Source of the DNA: Pelargonium tetragonum
Taxonomy: Eukaryota; Streptophyta; Magnoliopsida; Geraniales; Geraniaceae
Length of the DNA stretch: 64,000 nucleotides
Reading direction: 5' to 3'
Assembly (NCBI GenBank): GCA_036897445.1
Contig: JAYMTL010000006.1
Coordinates: forward strand, 124,001-188,000
Each line of letters opens with the position of its first letter. The first letter of the stretch is position 1. The position numbers and the translations under genes are program-made. Shown one piece after another: positions 53,480 to 64,000 of this stretch. A model generated the notes under the pieces. The model ran no database searches. It was given only the letters and a program-made list of their open reading frames with translations, and was not told the origin of the DNA.

Positions 53480-54550
53480 TTTTTGCTTTCATACCTCTTT
53501 TTTGTAATACTCTGTACCCATACCTTGTTTTTTATTCATACCTACACCTGTAGCTTTCTTCTTAGTAGCTAGAACTCTCTGAGTCCTTACTAAACTAAGA
53601 ATTCCTTATCTTTCTTGTTAATTAGGGACAGAAAAGAAGATTTACTTAAACCTTTTACTTTAGTGTAGTTATTTAGTTTCATTCTAGACCTTATTCACCA
53701 AAAGACTCAAATGCAACAGTCTCTACCTTGACCAAACAGAGTATACAGGACTCTTTAGAGGGCCTCGGAACCTTTATTTTTGCCCCAAGATTGGAAAAAC
53801 CTCCCAAATAGAAGAGTTTAAGTTAAAAATAGATACTTAGAGAGCCCTACATGGGTAACTTCCCCTTACTAGATGCCTACCTTCCTTTGACTACATGGAC
53901 TTGTAAGATAGCTAAAGAATTTCATTTTTGTAAGGCTCCTCCTTTGCTATGTAGTTACTAGTAATAAAAAACCTAGAGATTAGAGGTGAGTTATTCGACT
54001 GTAGGTATCCGGAATATGAGTTAGATAGTACAGCCATACCTTATAGACACAACAACAGGAATTTCACTTATTTTACACACTAAGAACTTTATGCCTTGTA
54101 CTATCATACCTTTTACCAAGGTACATTAGCGCAGTAAGACACGGGTTCCCAGCTGCTTATTCACTTCTTTGTTACTCTTCTTCATACCCATACCCGGAAA
54201 CTCGATTTTCTACTTATTCCTTTGAAAAAGAGTCTTAGTAAACTAGCCTCTATATTAGAATTCCTACTTTCTAGGATGTACTGGGTCCTATTGTAAGCTA
54301 AGACCGGGTCTACAGTAACCTTAACTTTATTTACTAGAATTTCTTTATCCTCTAATGCTTGCTTTCATATTAGCTATAGGTAGCCTTGTTAGTCTTAGTA
54401 GCGCTCTCTATCCGTGTAGCTTCTTACTGGTCAAGTGGGTCTTCTTACAGCTTATACTAGTTACTTCTCTTATAGTATTTTAGTATATTCCTATTCTCTA
54501 GTTAATAGAAAGTAATTGATAAGGTAACGTAGTTTCTTTTACACTGTTAC
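53480..54550 (-). other. coding-textured island, broken, unidentified
   Basis: Minus-strand frames contain protein-like runs, including an ATG start reading MKLNNYTKVKGLSKSS and, elsewhere, VNKVKVTVDPVLAYNRTQY. They are not in one continuous frame, and the region is broken in several places. Basic segments such as RVLATKKKATGVGM resemble those in the neighbouring island at 55252-55590. No domain is recognisable. Likely the decayed remains of an unidentified element or gene; old. Confidence 0.3.
53558..53580 (-). repeat. 23-base dispersed repeat, left copy
   Basis: CTTCTTAGTAGCTAGAACTC on the plus strand, continuing three more bases. It matches 55381-55403 at 22 of 23 bases. Similarity extends to a preceding TCATACCTA block after a six-base length difference. 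On the minus strand it encodes a RVLA.KK-type segment in both islands. Confidence 0.7.
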
Positions 54551-55251
54551 AGTAAACTATAGTAGTGGTTTCATTTTATATATTGTATTGTGAGTCTAGG
54601 TGTATTTTTTTGTAACACTCGTATTAAGGAACTTCACAGCGTACGTAAATTAGAAGGATCCCCGGTGAGTAGAGTAAAACCCTGCAAGAATGTGAGAATA
54701 TCTAATTACGACAGATCTCGCTTTTGAGTAGTACTGAATAAAAGAATTCGAGATCTTGGTACTCTATTTTGTACTTGACTGCGAAATTTGACTAAAACCA
54801 AATGCGAACTGGGGTTGAACCTATGTCTATTTTCGTTTAATCCGCTTTCATTTTGAGGGGGTCTCAGGAGGTCCTTGGTATCTTAAAAATTACTTCGGGT
54901 TTGACTTTTCAATAGGGCTCACTACTTTCGTAATTGGGGGTAACACTTTGTTCTACTAAGTGTAATTATTATTGAAATTGTAAGGGCATAAATTCTTTGC
55001 TGCTAAAAGGAAAATGATAGAAGGAGAGAAACTGGAAAGAGACTTCTTACTAGATCTAGATAGAGTGAATGTAGCGGAAAAGGATCCCTAGTAATTTGAA
55101 CCAACAACACCTGATCCTTTTTTTGAGCGATCTACCAGACAAAAGAAAAGAGAACTTGAAATAGCCAACCAAGAATGGCACTAAACTTCCTTTAAAGACC
55201 TTTTCTTATGCTTTCTTAAAAGTCATATCTGTAATACTTCTAATCTTAGTC

Positions 55252-55590
55252 TTAAGAGTCCTCCTGTAGCCCTGTTTTCCTAGTCCTGATACCTGTACTT
55301 GTTTTCTGTATCCCTTGTTCCATACTTTTAGTCAGAAGACCTTGTCTCTTCCGCAAACTCTGACTCATACCTATAACTTGCTTCTTAGGAGCTAGAACTC
55401 TCTCGAAAGCCTTATTCATAATACCCTGTTTGTTATGCCTACAATCTATACCCATCTTAATATAGACCGATCTCACTCCTTTATTAGCCGGGATTTTCTT
55501 ACCTGTAATACCCGCCAGTTTCTTACTGACTTTCTTACTCGTCTGCTCGATCTTGGTAGCAGCTATAACTTTCCTCTTAGCTATCCTCCC
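55252..55590 (-). other. lysine-rich coding-textured frame, unidentified
   Basis: A minus-strand frame open for 112 codons in the standard code, with an ATG at 55474-55476. It is strongly basic: KKVSKKLAGITGKKIPANKG near the start, then an RVLAPKKQVIGM segment and further K/R pairs. This lysine bias and the shared RVLA.KK repeat with 53558-53580 set it apart from chance frames. No DNA-binding, ribosomal or enzymatic motif is recognisable. It is continuous over this stretch, but its relation to the rest of the island suggests a fragment of something larger and decayed. Confidence 0.35.
55381..55403 (-). repeat. 23-base dispersed repeat, right copy
   Basis: Partner of 53558-53580 (22 of 23 identical), in the same orientation, about 1.8 kb away. 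Confidence 0.7.
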
Positions 55591-58559
55591 TTAGATTAGA
55601 AAAGCATTCTAAGGAATTTGTCCACCAGGTATCAGGTTTTGGAATAAAACTAAGTACTAAAACATAGAGGAAAATACCTCTCATTTTGCAGGCCCCTTCT
55701 TTATTAGTTTAAAGCGAGAATAAGTCTTGAGTAGTTGACAGGCTACTAAGTGAGTTTTTTTGGAATCAAATCTTTCCTTTAAAATCTTAGGAATTCTAGG
55801 AATGAAAAAGTAGATAGGTTTTATGTTTCTGGATTTAAAGGGACCTAACCTGAAAAACCTTAAACCTTTAAAACTTCGAAACCGGCGAGAAGGGCCTCTT
55901 TATTATTTTAAGTAAGTGCAGGCAGGGGGGTTCCTAATCTCATTTTAATTCCTGGTCAAATAGCTCAAATGATAACTGCTATAATTTTTGTAGAGACAGG
56001 TTTGCAAAGGCTTATTAATGTACTCTTTGCTTATAATCTAAAAAGGAAGAATCGAGGATTAAAGCTGCCTTTTATTTATATGTATACTCGACTTGGTAGA
56101 AGGGAAGGCTTAATTACATTACCTTGTAATTATAAAGGACTAATAGGATCCCAAGGAGAGTGAGCAAAGTTTAGAATAGAAAAGGAAGGCTTTGCAGACG
56201 AAACAAACAAAAATTAACAGCTATTAGTAAACTGAAAACTCTTTGTATTAATGCGTACTTTTTAACGGAATAAAGAGCAATTGTCCAGGGATCTCCCGAT
56301 AAAAAGCCTCAGAATGTACATTTCATTATCCTATCCAAAGGAGTTCTCTGTCGCAGTCGGGTAGTTGTGTCTAGTAAATAAGGGGTTCCGTTGTAATACA
56401 AAGGCTCAAGTCCGAAAAGCCTCTCTTTTGTCAATCTCTTTAAACCTACCGCCCCTGTTTTTATGCAAAATTTCGTATGTACACAAATGCCACAATCCCT
56501 TTTTTAAATTTATAATAGAATTCCCTAAAAACTCTAAAACTTACCCATCTGATATTAAATCAAGCTCAGGTAGTTAATATTACGTAAACCGAGAATATCC
56601 CGACACTAAAATTTTATACAAAAATGCCAGGAGTATTTCCTGTTCATAAGGTTCGCTAATAATATATGCTGGAAAGTGCCTGACCTAAGGGGCTTTTTTC
56701 TACTACTACTATTTAATTATCTGAGGCTTCGAAGGGACCTGGCTCTTCTGCCTAAGATCTTTTTAATGGGTTTGGAAATTAAGAAAATAGATGTTGAGAG
56801 TTCTTTTGCCTTATTAGGAAAAGACTTTAGTTCATTATAAGCGAGCTGCTTGTTTCGAGAAAATACCCTATAGTTCTAATCCTCCAATAAACAAAGAAAA
56901 AATCGCGAGCATATGGGACCCTTTTCAAACCTGGAATCCCCTGGGAGACCTTCCCTTTTATACTCAACTCACTTTGTAGCTTTCCTTGTATAAAAACCTC
57001 TTGATAATCTTTCTATGGTGCTCGCACCGAAATAAAATCTTCCTCGTTTTGAGCCCGTGTATTGTATTCAGTCAAAGAGCAGTTCGTAACTTAATCCTTT
57101 GTGAGATCCTAAAAGAGTTTCCGTAAGCAAAAGTGGTTAACTAAAGCCACAGAACTCTTAAATTTAGAATAGAATAAAATCGCTACTTTTTTCTTTTTTA
57201 ACCCTATACTTCCAATTTTCTCTTCAGCTAGTTCCTTTAACAAGGAGCCCTAGAGCTTTCATTGGTGTGTAAAGTTTCAGCTAACACGGAGGAGGGCATT
57301 CTTACCGGGCTCCCTAACTCATTTTTTTGAGATTGATCTTGTTGTAGTTAGAGGTTTTCCAGCGCGGCCCCGTCTATTACAGGATTACACCGTTGTAGAT
57401 TTATTATAAAAATAGCAAGCCTTTTACAAAGTGCCTTATAACTTAAAGAAGTATATAATATTAAGCACTCCTCCAAATCTGTAATTCCTAAAATTAAAGC
57501 GTAACCTCAAATAGTAAGATAGTAAGGGTTCGAGTCGAAAACCCGAGTATCTAAAGTCCCCTTTTGTATTTTGTAAAAGTTTCTATTAACTAAAGTTCGG
57601 GATCTAGTATCTCCTGAAAGAGCTGCGTAAGCTTTCTGTCACGAGTCTATCTTCATATGGCAGCTTCAAATTCCTGTCCAGTTTTCTTATGTTTAAAGCC
57701 AAGCTATATCTTAAGTCACAAGTTCGTTAAGGTAATTTGCTCATAATCTTTTTAGAAAGTCTGGCGGATTATAGGCTAAGTAAGAGGAAAAAGCTAGGAT
57801 TAACGTAAAACCTCCCTGTCCAAATACGCACTATATAAAGATAAATTACCGCATAAAAGTGAAAATTTTTTTGCTTGCATTCCTTGTAAAAGAGCCCCTG
57901 TAAGTCCTTCTAGTAACTTTGTTACTTAACAAGCTTTATATATCTACGGAGCTTTTTTTAGGAATTCGACCCCAGCCTCTACTCTAAGCACAAGTATACG
58001 TAAGTAAGTCAAAGACTATACTATAGAGTGTGTAGGTAAACTTTAAGTTTACAGACCAATAAAGGGCTCTCTCAAAGTTTATCGAAAAGAAGACACTAGG
58101 CGAAAAAGTAACCATTAGAAGCTTTGTACAAGCGCCTTTGACTATATAGGATAAGTTATTTTAAACTAATGTCTAATCTATTGAAATCTGTTCTAAGTCA
58201 GTTACACTGTTGTGCTAAGGCTTTTTGTAGCTCACAAATGGGTTCTCAAGCCTAAAACTTTGCTATAGGTTTTCCATAAATCTTCATAAATCAAACTAAA
58301 ATACTATATCATAAGGGCCCTTTTCGTTTTTATACACTTATAAAGAAAGGCCAGAAAAAGTCTCATAACTTGGGAATTGTATTAGAGTTTTTAGGTATGC
58401 TTCGAAATTTTTTAACTACCCCCAGAAAGAAGTAATTAAAAGTGTTTCTTGGCAGAAACAGATCCAGTAACCTGAAGAAATGCTAGGGGCTGTTAAAAGG
58501 AAAAACTCTCCTCAGCCTTAGTATTACCTATATGAGTTCTTTGCCCGGAAACTGCGGGT
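55591..58559. other. gene-free stretch with one motif copy
   Basis: No gene recognised. The frame at 55969-56163 (64 codons) overlaps an exact copy of the 15-base motif, where it reads GLITLPCNYKG. The frame at 56365-56577 (70 codons) has no recognisable feature. Confidence 0.6.
56110..56124 (+). repeat. dispersed 15-base motif, copy f (exact)
   Basis: Exact TTAATTACATTACCT. It is followed by TGTAATTATAAAGG and lies inside a 64-codon open frame. Confidence 0.85.
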
Positions 58560-58900
58560 CCATAGGGAACCCTTTTTTGTTATCCGTTATCCATTGAAGC
58601 CAAAGAGCTGTCTTATACTTTTCTTTCTTTTTATATCCCAATTCTTTTTTCTTAGTTCTTATTTGCTTTGCCCCACTCTTTGCTTATGTATAAATCTTAT
58701 TCTCTGTCTAGGAGTACTTGTTTTTGTATTAGCCTTCTTTTGAGCTTTTTTATTAATAGTATAATTATAGTTCTCCTCTAGCTATAGTCTCTTCTTTGTC
58801 TTATTTGTCTTAATAAGCCTTAAGTTAGAATTTTTGTACTAGCTCTCTTCTAACCTTAGTAGAGAGTATAAATCCTTTAAGAGAGCTCATTTTTTATAGA
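58560..58900 (-). other. lysine-rich coding-textured island, broken
   Basis: The minus strand carries several overlapping frames of protein-like, lysine- and glutamine-rich composition, for example INKKAQKKANTKTSTPRQR, and an ATG reading MSSLKGFILSTKVRREL. In the standard code they are interrupted by TAA/TAG, with TGA absent over most of the stretch. No family recognised. Similar in composition to 55252-55590, and possibly part of the same kind of decayed element. Confidence 0.3.
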
Positions 58901-58962
58901 TATAGAAACCTCTTCTTAAAAAGCCCTTACCCATCAATCTTTAAAATTTGTGGGAAACGCGT

Positions 58963-58974
58963 TATATATATATA
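58963..58974. repeat. TA dinucleotide microsatellite
   Basis: Six uninterrupted TA units directly after ACGCGT. Confidence 0.85.
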
Positions 58975-61730
58975 AGTTAAATAGCAGACTTTGTTTTTCT
59001 TAAAATCTTTTGTGATTATTCAATTCTCAAGCGAGGCTGCTTCCTTCTTTTAGTTTCGGGGAATCCCTTTAGAAGTTGGTAATGCATATGGTAAGGTGCC
59101 TCTTAATTCTATTTATTTCCTACTCCTGTGTCTTCTCAAAAATCGGATGATATTCCTTAAATGAATTTCAACTCGGGTGCCTCTTCTTTACTGTAAGTCT
59201 GAGCCTTATGACAAAATGCATTTAAATATACAGAATTTACAAGATGAAATTCTTTCGTAGACCCAGAGAGTCCCTGCTTTAGTTACCCGCAACCCATTCT
59301 TCAAGGATGATTACAAAAGAGGAAGTTCCTGACACTCCTATAACAACCTGCACTAGGTAAGAAAATCCCTCAAAAAGGGGAGATCCAGCGCAAACAATGT
59401 AGCAAATACGCAGGTTTTTACTACCTAAATGCTATGAAAGGGAAAGCTTTCAAATAGGATATATTATTCTAAAAATTATGAAAATTGTGACTAAGGGGGT
59501 CAATCTCTCGGTACTAAGTGTAAGCTAAAGGTAACGGGGAAGTTCCGTTATACAACTAACTGCTAACCTTACTTTGGATGGGCTTGTTTATGAGTATAAG
59601 AGACCGACCTAAAAGTCTAAGGGAGTTTTTTTCTTAGCCTTTGAGTTTTTCCGCGGAAGAGTGAAAGTAACATCTCGAAGTTATCTAATCTATGGAGTTA
59701 CTTAAGCCCCCGATTTCCTATTATTTTCTTATTTCTTTTCTTCGGCTTCGTACCTATAATTTTGCAGCGTAGAGGTTTTCATATATTAACTTTCTCTTAA
59801 TTTAGGCTAAGACCTGCTAGGGTTACTCAGTTTTATATACTACCGACAGACCCAATAACGAAGCAAGCCAAAAGTAGATTACATTACTAAGAAATGAGAT
59901 TAGAAGCTTTTATTATATATAACAAATTAAGAAGGCAGCCATCTTTCAATGGGGTAGTCCCAGCGTTCCGCTTTTTTGTATATCACGGAACAAAGTTATA
60001 AATAATTTGTTTTAGAGATCTCCTGCAACACTTTTTAAGGTATTTACAGGGGGGTACAAAAAGGGATTTAGTACAAAGATTATAAAGTTTATGGCTTACG
60101 CTTATAGTGCTAGTTAGGGATTCTATATAAATAGGGAGTGTACAAACCTGGCCTTTTTTATAGTCGGGTTTCTTTCCGGGCTTAGTCTAAGGTATTCCGC
60201 AGAACTCGTGTGCTACAAAGTTATTAAAAAGACTTAGATCTCGGCAAAGTCTGTATAAAAGTAGGGGTCTTGTATTGTATCAGAAGGATCCACATTAACG
60301 AGATTTCGGGGAGAAGACTGCATAAACTGGTAAAGACTTATTTACTTTTAATGCAAATATTACAAAAATACTGACTCCGAGCCCTTACTCTGAGAATAGT
60401 TTAATTCCTTTTCACAAGAGAGCATATTCCCTTACAGCCCCGGCCCCACTAGAACCAAAGGACAACTGTAGGGACTTGCGGCCTAAAAATTTTCGTATCA
60501 AAAACTAAGGGAAAGCCCGCTCGCCGCATTACTATACTCTCTCACAGTGCTAGCCCAGTCCGAATTTCTCCGAATGACTAAAGAAAGTAAAAGCAGAATT
60601 TTTTTTAAACGCCAAGTATAATTAAGGAGTAACCCTAACTTAGACTAGGCAGTACTTATAGAAATTTCGTAGTATAGGAATCCCTAACTCCCAGACTTTT
60701 TTACTCTTAATCTTCCTCTTTCACTAGCTAAAGAAAATCCTTTTCTATACTTAGATATTTACCATATCTATCAAGGACGCATAACTAGGCTTCAGATATC
60801 TATCCCCCAGCGAACCTGAGTAATTGACTTTTACTATCTTCTTAAACCTGAAAAAACTCCCTTAATTCTACTTATGTCCTTGCCGCAAACAAATTTCTTT
60901 AGAGTTCTCTTATCCATTATAATCCAGAAACCCAGATGAGAGCAGGCTCTCCTTATTATTAATGAAATCTATCCTGCCTTTGGTTGAAACTTTGTTATAT
61001 CCTGTAAAGCAACTTTAATCTTTTTATAGTCCTTTAGTTATCATACTAATCCTTATATTCTAGAATCTATTTTTAGAGTATTGTAGTACAAGTTTCCTTG
61101 TTAGTTGTATTAGATGCTATGGATATTCCTCTTTATGCTTTGTCCTTAGTTGTGCTGCTGAGTATTTGATATAAGTAGGATTCTAAAAAGGGTTTATTTC
61201 TTCAAATAATAAAAGGAGTCTGCTTAACTTAGCTGTTAATTGTACATTAAAAATTTTTTCTGCCTTAATTTTATTTAAAGGGTTTCTGATATCCATACTC
61301 TGAAATAAAGTGTACAAGAGCTCTAATATCACCCCTGCTTACTAGCAGTACCTTACTCAACTTTGAATAGGATAGCGTATATCAGTAATAAAGGAGCAAA
61401 ATCCTAATTGTAATGAGCTTTTATAGAACTTCTCGGGGCCTTTAAAGTAAGTACCTACTTAAAAAAGTATACCGCATTTATTATATAACATAAGTAAAAG
61501 AAAGCTCCATAACTTTACACGCGCTAAAAGCCTTAACTAGCTAAAGAATCTTAATTAATTAATCTGATATGAGATTGGTATATTCGATATTACCAAATTC
61601 CTTTAACTTTTTTAATCTGTTAATTTACAAATTAGATTTATAACCCCTAGAACCTCCTCTGAATTCGAAGTTACTAAGCAAAAACCTTTGTCAAAGAAGT
61701 CAGGAAAAAAAGCCCAGGGATGCTCAAATA

Positions 61731-61744
61731 ATATATATATATAT
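61731..61744. repeat. AT dinucleotide microsatellite
   Basis: Seven uninterrupted AT units, ten bases before the hairpin at 61754-61776. Confidence 0.85.
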
Positions 61745-61753
61745 CAGATCTCC

Positions 61754-61776
61754 GGTAACTGAGTACCTCAGTTACC
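61754..61776. repeat. perfect 10-bp hairpin
   Basis: GGTAACTGAG and CTCAGTTACC are perfect inverted repeats around TAC. With the AT run just upstream, this is a likely cruciform or RNA stem-loop. No gene is adjacent on either side. Confidence 0.8.
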
Positions 61777-62269
61777 TCTACAACAGGATAATATTCACTT
61801 AAAGTGGGACTCTAAAACCATTAAACTTTTTTTGTCATATGCTAGCTTTATTTTAGTTTTTTACTACGCAAGGCAAGATTTATCTTGGTTTACACCTTTC
61901 TTATCTTATTTGTTTGGGTTTTGACAAAATCCTCTTAGATTAAATAGGAGCGCCTAAGACTTTTAGGATACTAGCCTGGCTGCTTTGAAATCAACAGCGG
62001 AAGAGAGTAGTGAAAAACCCTATTACTACAGTGTAGTAAACACTAGTATAACATTCAAGTCTGAAACTCCTCGTTACGGGGCTTAAGACATTTTAAACCC
62101 TCCGTAATTTCAATCTAGTCTAGCAAGAAAGCTAGTTTTCTCTAAGTCCTGTTGTGGAACTCCCTTCTAGAGTATTATCTATCAAAAACTTAGTAGGAAG
62201 TCTATATAAGAGAAAAAAACCCCATGGTACAAGAGGAATACCCTTTTTTCTTTTTAAAACTATCTAAAA

Positions 62270-62460
62270 CTACCCAATACTATAACAATACTAGAACTAT
62301 ACTAGAACTATATATTAACTCTAGTAACTCTAATACAAGACTTTAAGAAATAAGTAAGCTACAAAAAGCAATAGGAACCATAACAACAGTATAAAATATC
62401 CTATAAGCATAGTATATACTCCTAATCCCAAGACTCTTCTTAAAGCTCCTTCTCTTACTC
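62270..62460 (-). repeat. diverged dispersed repeat, copy 4
   Basis: The reverse complement shares TATGGTTCC, TTGTAG, AAAGTCTT and TATAGTT-type blocks, in order, with 13755-13945. Its plus strand carries the LQ...GTI-type helical reading also seen on the minus strand of copy 2, in the same codon phase at the shared GGAACCATA. Agreement of phase between two diverged copies supports past coding. Confidence 0.45.
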
Positions 62461-62621
62461 CTACCTATAATATTAGGTGCAGCTCCTATAGACCCTCTCT
62501 TCCTGTTGTGCTGTCCAGCCCTCCCTTTGCCTCTGCTAACTCAAGTAAGAAATATAAAGATAAAGAATTCGTAGATGGGTATATAGTATAAGTAGGTATA
62601 TATTCAAGTAACTCTCCTGCA

Positions 62622-62636
62622 TTAATTACATTACCT
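62622..62636 (+). repeat. dispersed 15-base motif, copy g (exact)
   Basis: Exact TTAATTACATTACCT inside the island at 62250-62990, followed by CGCCGC. It is the only exact copy that lies in an island. Confidence 0.85.
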
Positions 62637-62990
62637 CGCCGCTAACGCTTCGAGTATAGACACTATCCTAATCTCCAAATGTTCCCTCATTAGTGATAAG
62701 AACATAGTACATGGAGGAATACAGCTTAGACAATTAGAACAACTACATTACATTATACTAAAATCCTTTCCTATTCCTATATATCCTCAATACTACACTA
62801 GTGGGTTTATAGCTTCTAACAGCAAGAAACAGGGTACTCCTACTAAGATACAGACAAGTATAGCTCTAATAAAAACCTATAATCTAATAACTCTAAGAGA
62901 AGGGTATATAAAAGGAAAGAAGCAAATCAAGTGGGTATTATAGTGTATGCATGTACTATCAAATCTCATACTATATTTTCCTAATTCTTT

Positions 62991-64000
62991 TGTTACCATT
63001 ATCTCATTATAAAAGGTTAGTTCCGACTATGAGCTATGAGGATACCGCCCTGACTAAGGGGATGCTCTCTAGAAACCTTTTTGTTTTTGTAAGCTAAAAC
63101 TAAAAAACCAAAAAGCTAGAGTTCTAATCAAAGAGTGTGTACCTGTCTTTTACTATCTTTTGTAGCCGAATGCCTTTGCTTTTTAAAATGAATTGCTTTT
63201 CTTAGCGAAGCTCAAAGCAAAGAAGAAGATCGCCTTTAAATTGAGAATATTTACTACTTAAGCTCTTTTTATAGGGGTCCCCATACTGTGATGTGGGAAA
63301 GATAGATTATAGCTAATAGAAGTTCTTTGGTTTCACACCTTGCCCTACCGTTAGGAAAAGAAGAAATTATACTTGAGTATCGCTTCTACTAGCAGACATT
63401 CTTGAGGAAAGAGTTTTCTACTTATAAAAAGCAGACGTTTAGCAGTTAACCCTTTTTCGAAAAAGCATTTCCGTGGGGGACCAGTAATTTAAATTTACTT
63501 GTGTATTTAATAAAGGCTCCACTATCTAAGTTAAGAGATACAATATAGGATTCCTTTTCATAGAATAAAAGCGTCTTGTTTACTTCCTGGGTAACCGCTC
63601 TCGAGGGACTTTTACAGTACAATACCCGGATTTACTAGTAAAACTGCATTAGCTACTAGATTTTATAAAGCCTTTAATTAGAAACCAAGGTCCTAGGCAT
63701 ATAAGAAAGACTCTTTGTTTAAAGCTTTTATAACTTACTTCTTACAATAAAGACTTAAACCAAAGTCCCGTTGGAGTAAAGATTCTTTGGATATGTCTTG
63801 AATAAGACTTTATATACTTCTGTTTGGAATTGATAGACGGAACTTCTTTTGCTGGGACCCGCTTATAAAGAATAAGAAAGTGGAATAGCCAGCAGCCCCT
63901 ACTTTCACTGGATACTAGAAAACAAGCAGAACATGAGCAAACCCCCTATTATTTCTCTAACTCTAAAACACCCCCCTTAGATTTTCTTGATCTTTACATT
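62991..64000. other. gene-free right edge
   Basis: No gene, tRNA or repeat recognised in the last kilobase. Confidence 0.65.

Larger units (their letters stand above)
58901..62249. other. gene-free stretch
   Basis: No gene recognised. It contains the TA run at 58963-58974, the AT run at 61731-61744 and the hairpin at 61754-61776. The part around 60400-61000 is pyrimidine-rich on the plus strand. Confidence 0.6.
62250..62990 (+). other. coding-textured island, broken, unidentified
   Basis: The plus strand reads as protein-like segments in more than one frame: a helical, polar part near 62280-62400, a proline- and serine-rich part near 62420-62560, and a basic stretch near 62800-62940 ending EGYIKGKKQIKWVL. 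Order and composition recall a structural polyprotein of a transposable element, but no cysteine knuckle, protease, polymerase or integrase motif is visible, so the family stays open. It is broken, with at least two changes of frame, and old. The reverse strand holds copy 4 of the diverged repeat and the plus strand holds motif copy g. Confidence 0.35.

Overview
The window is AT-rich DNA (about one third G+C by eye) in which I recognise almost no gene. The one firm gene is a 73-nt elongator tRNA-Met (anticodon CAU) on the minus strand at 46268-46340. It is of the chloroplast trnM type seen in green algae and land plants. A second tRNA-Met-like sequence at 13485-13557 on the plus strand has the same length and aligns without gaps (54 of 73 positions by hand), but its acceptor stem no longer pairs. 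I therefore call it a pseudogene. No rRNA, no intron core, no CRISPR array and no protein family is recognisable in any frame.

The longest standard-code open frame is 143 codons and the others are mostly 60-110 codons. That is about what chance gives for a sequence of this composition, so I list only a few as weak candidates. The most likely setting is a gene desert in a bloated organelle genome of the green lineage (plastid, or a mitochondrion carrying a plastid-type tRNA). Nuclear DNA with a plastid-derived tRNA is the main alternative. A hand count at 20041-20340 gives TG and CA below expectation and CG near expectation. That is the reverse of the pattern in heavily CpG-methylated nuclear DNA and favours an organelle, but does not prove it.

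Layout: 1-9700 featureless; 9715-9830 and 13755-13990 are two copies of a diverged repeat family, with the tRNA-Met pseudogene just before the second; 14000-41500 is featureless apart from small hairpins, TA repeats and five copies of a dispersed 15-base motif; 41560-42700 is a coding-textured, broken island containing a pair of direct repeats; 44500-44690 is another copy of the diverged repeat; 45781-45822 is a strong hairpin downstream of trnM (46268-46340); 53290-54550, 55250-55590 and 58560-58900 are further coding-textured islands read on the minus strand; 62250-62990 is a plus-strand island containing another repeat copy and the last copy of the 15-base motif.

The most interesting non-gene signal is the motif TTAATTACATTACCT. 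It occurs six times exactly, once with one mismatch and once with three mismatches, in both orientations, and its flanks do not match between copies. The coding-textured islands look like decayed copies of one or more unidentified elements. Whether they use a non-standard genetic code (TAA/TAG read as an amino acid) cannot be decided here, because TGA is depleted on both strands throughout the sampled sequence.
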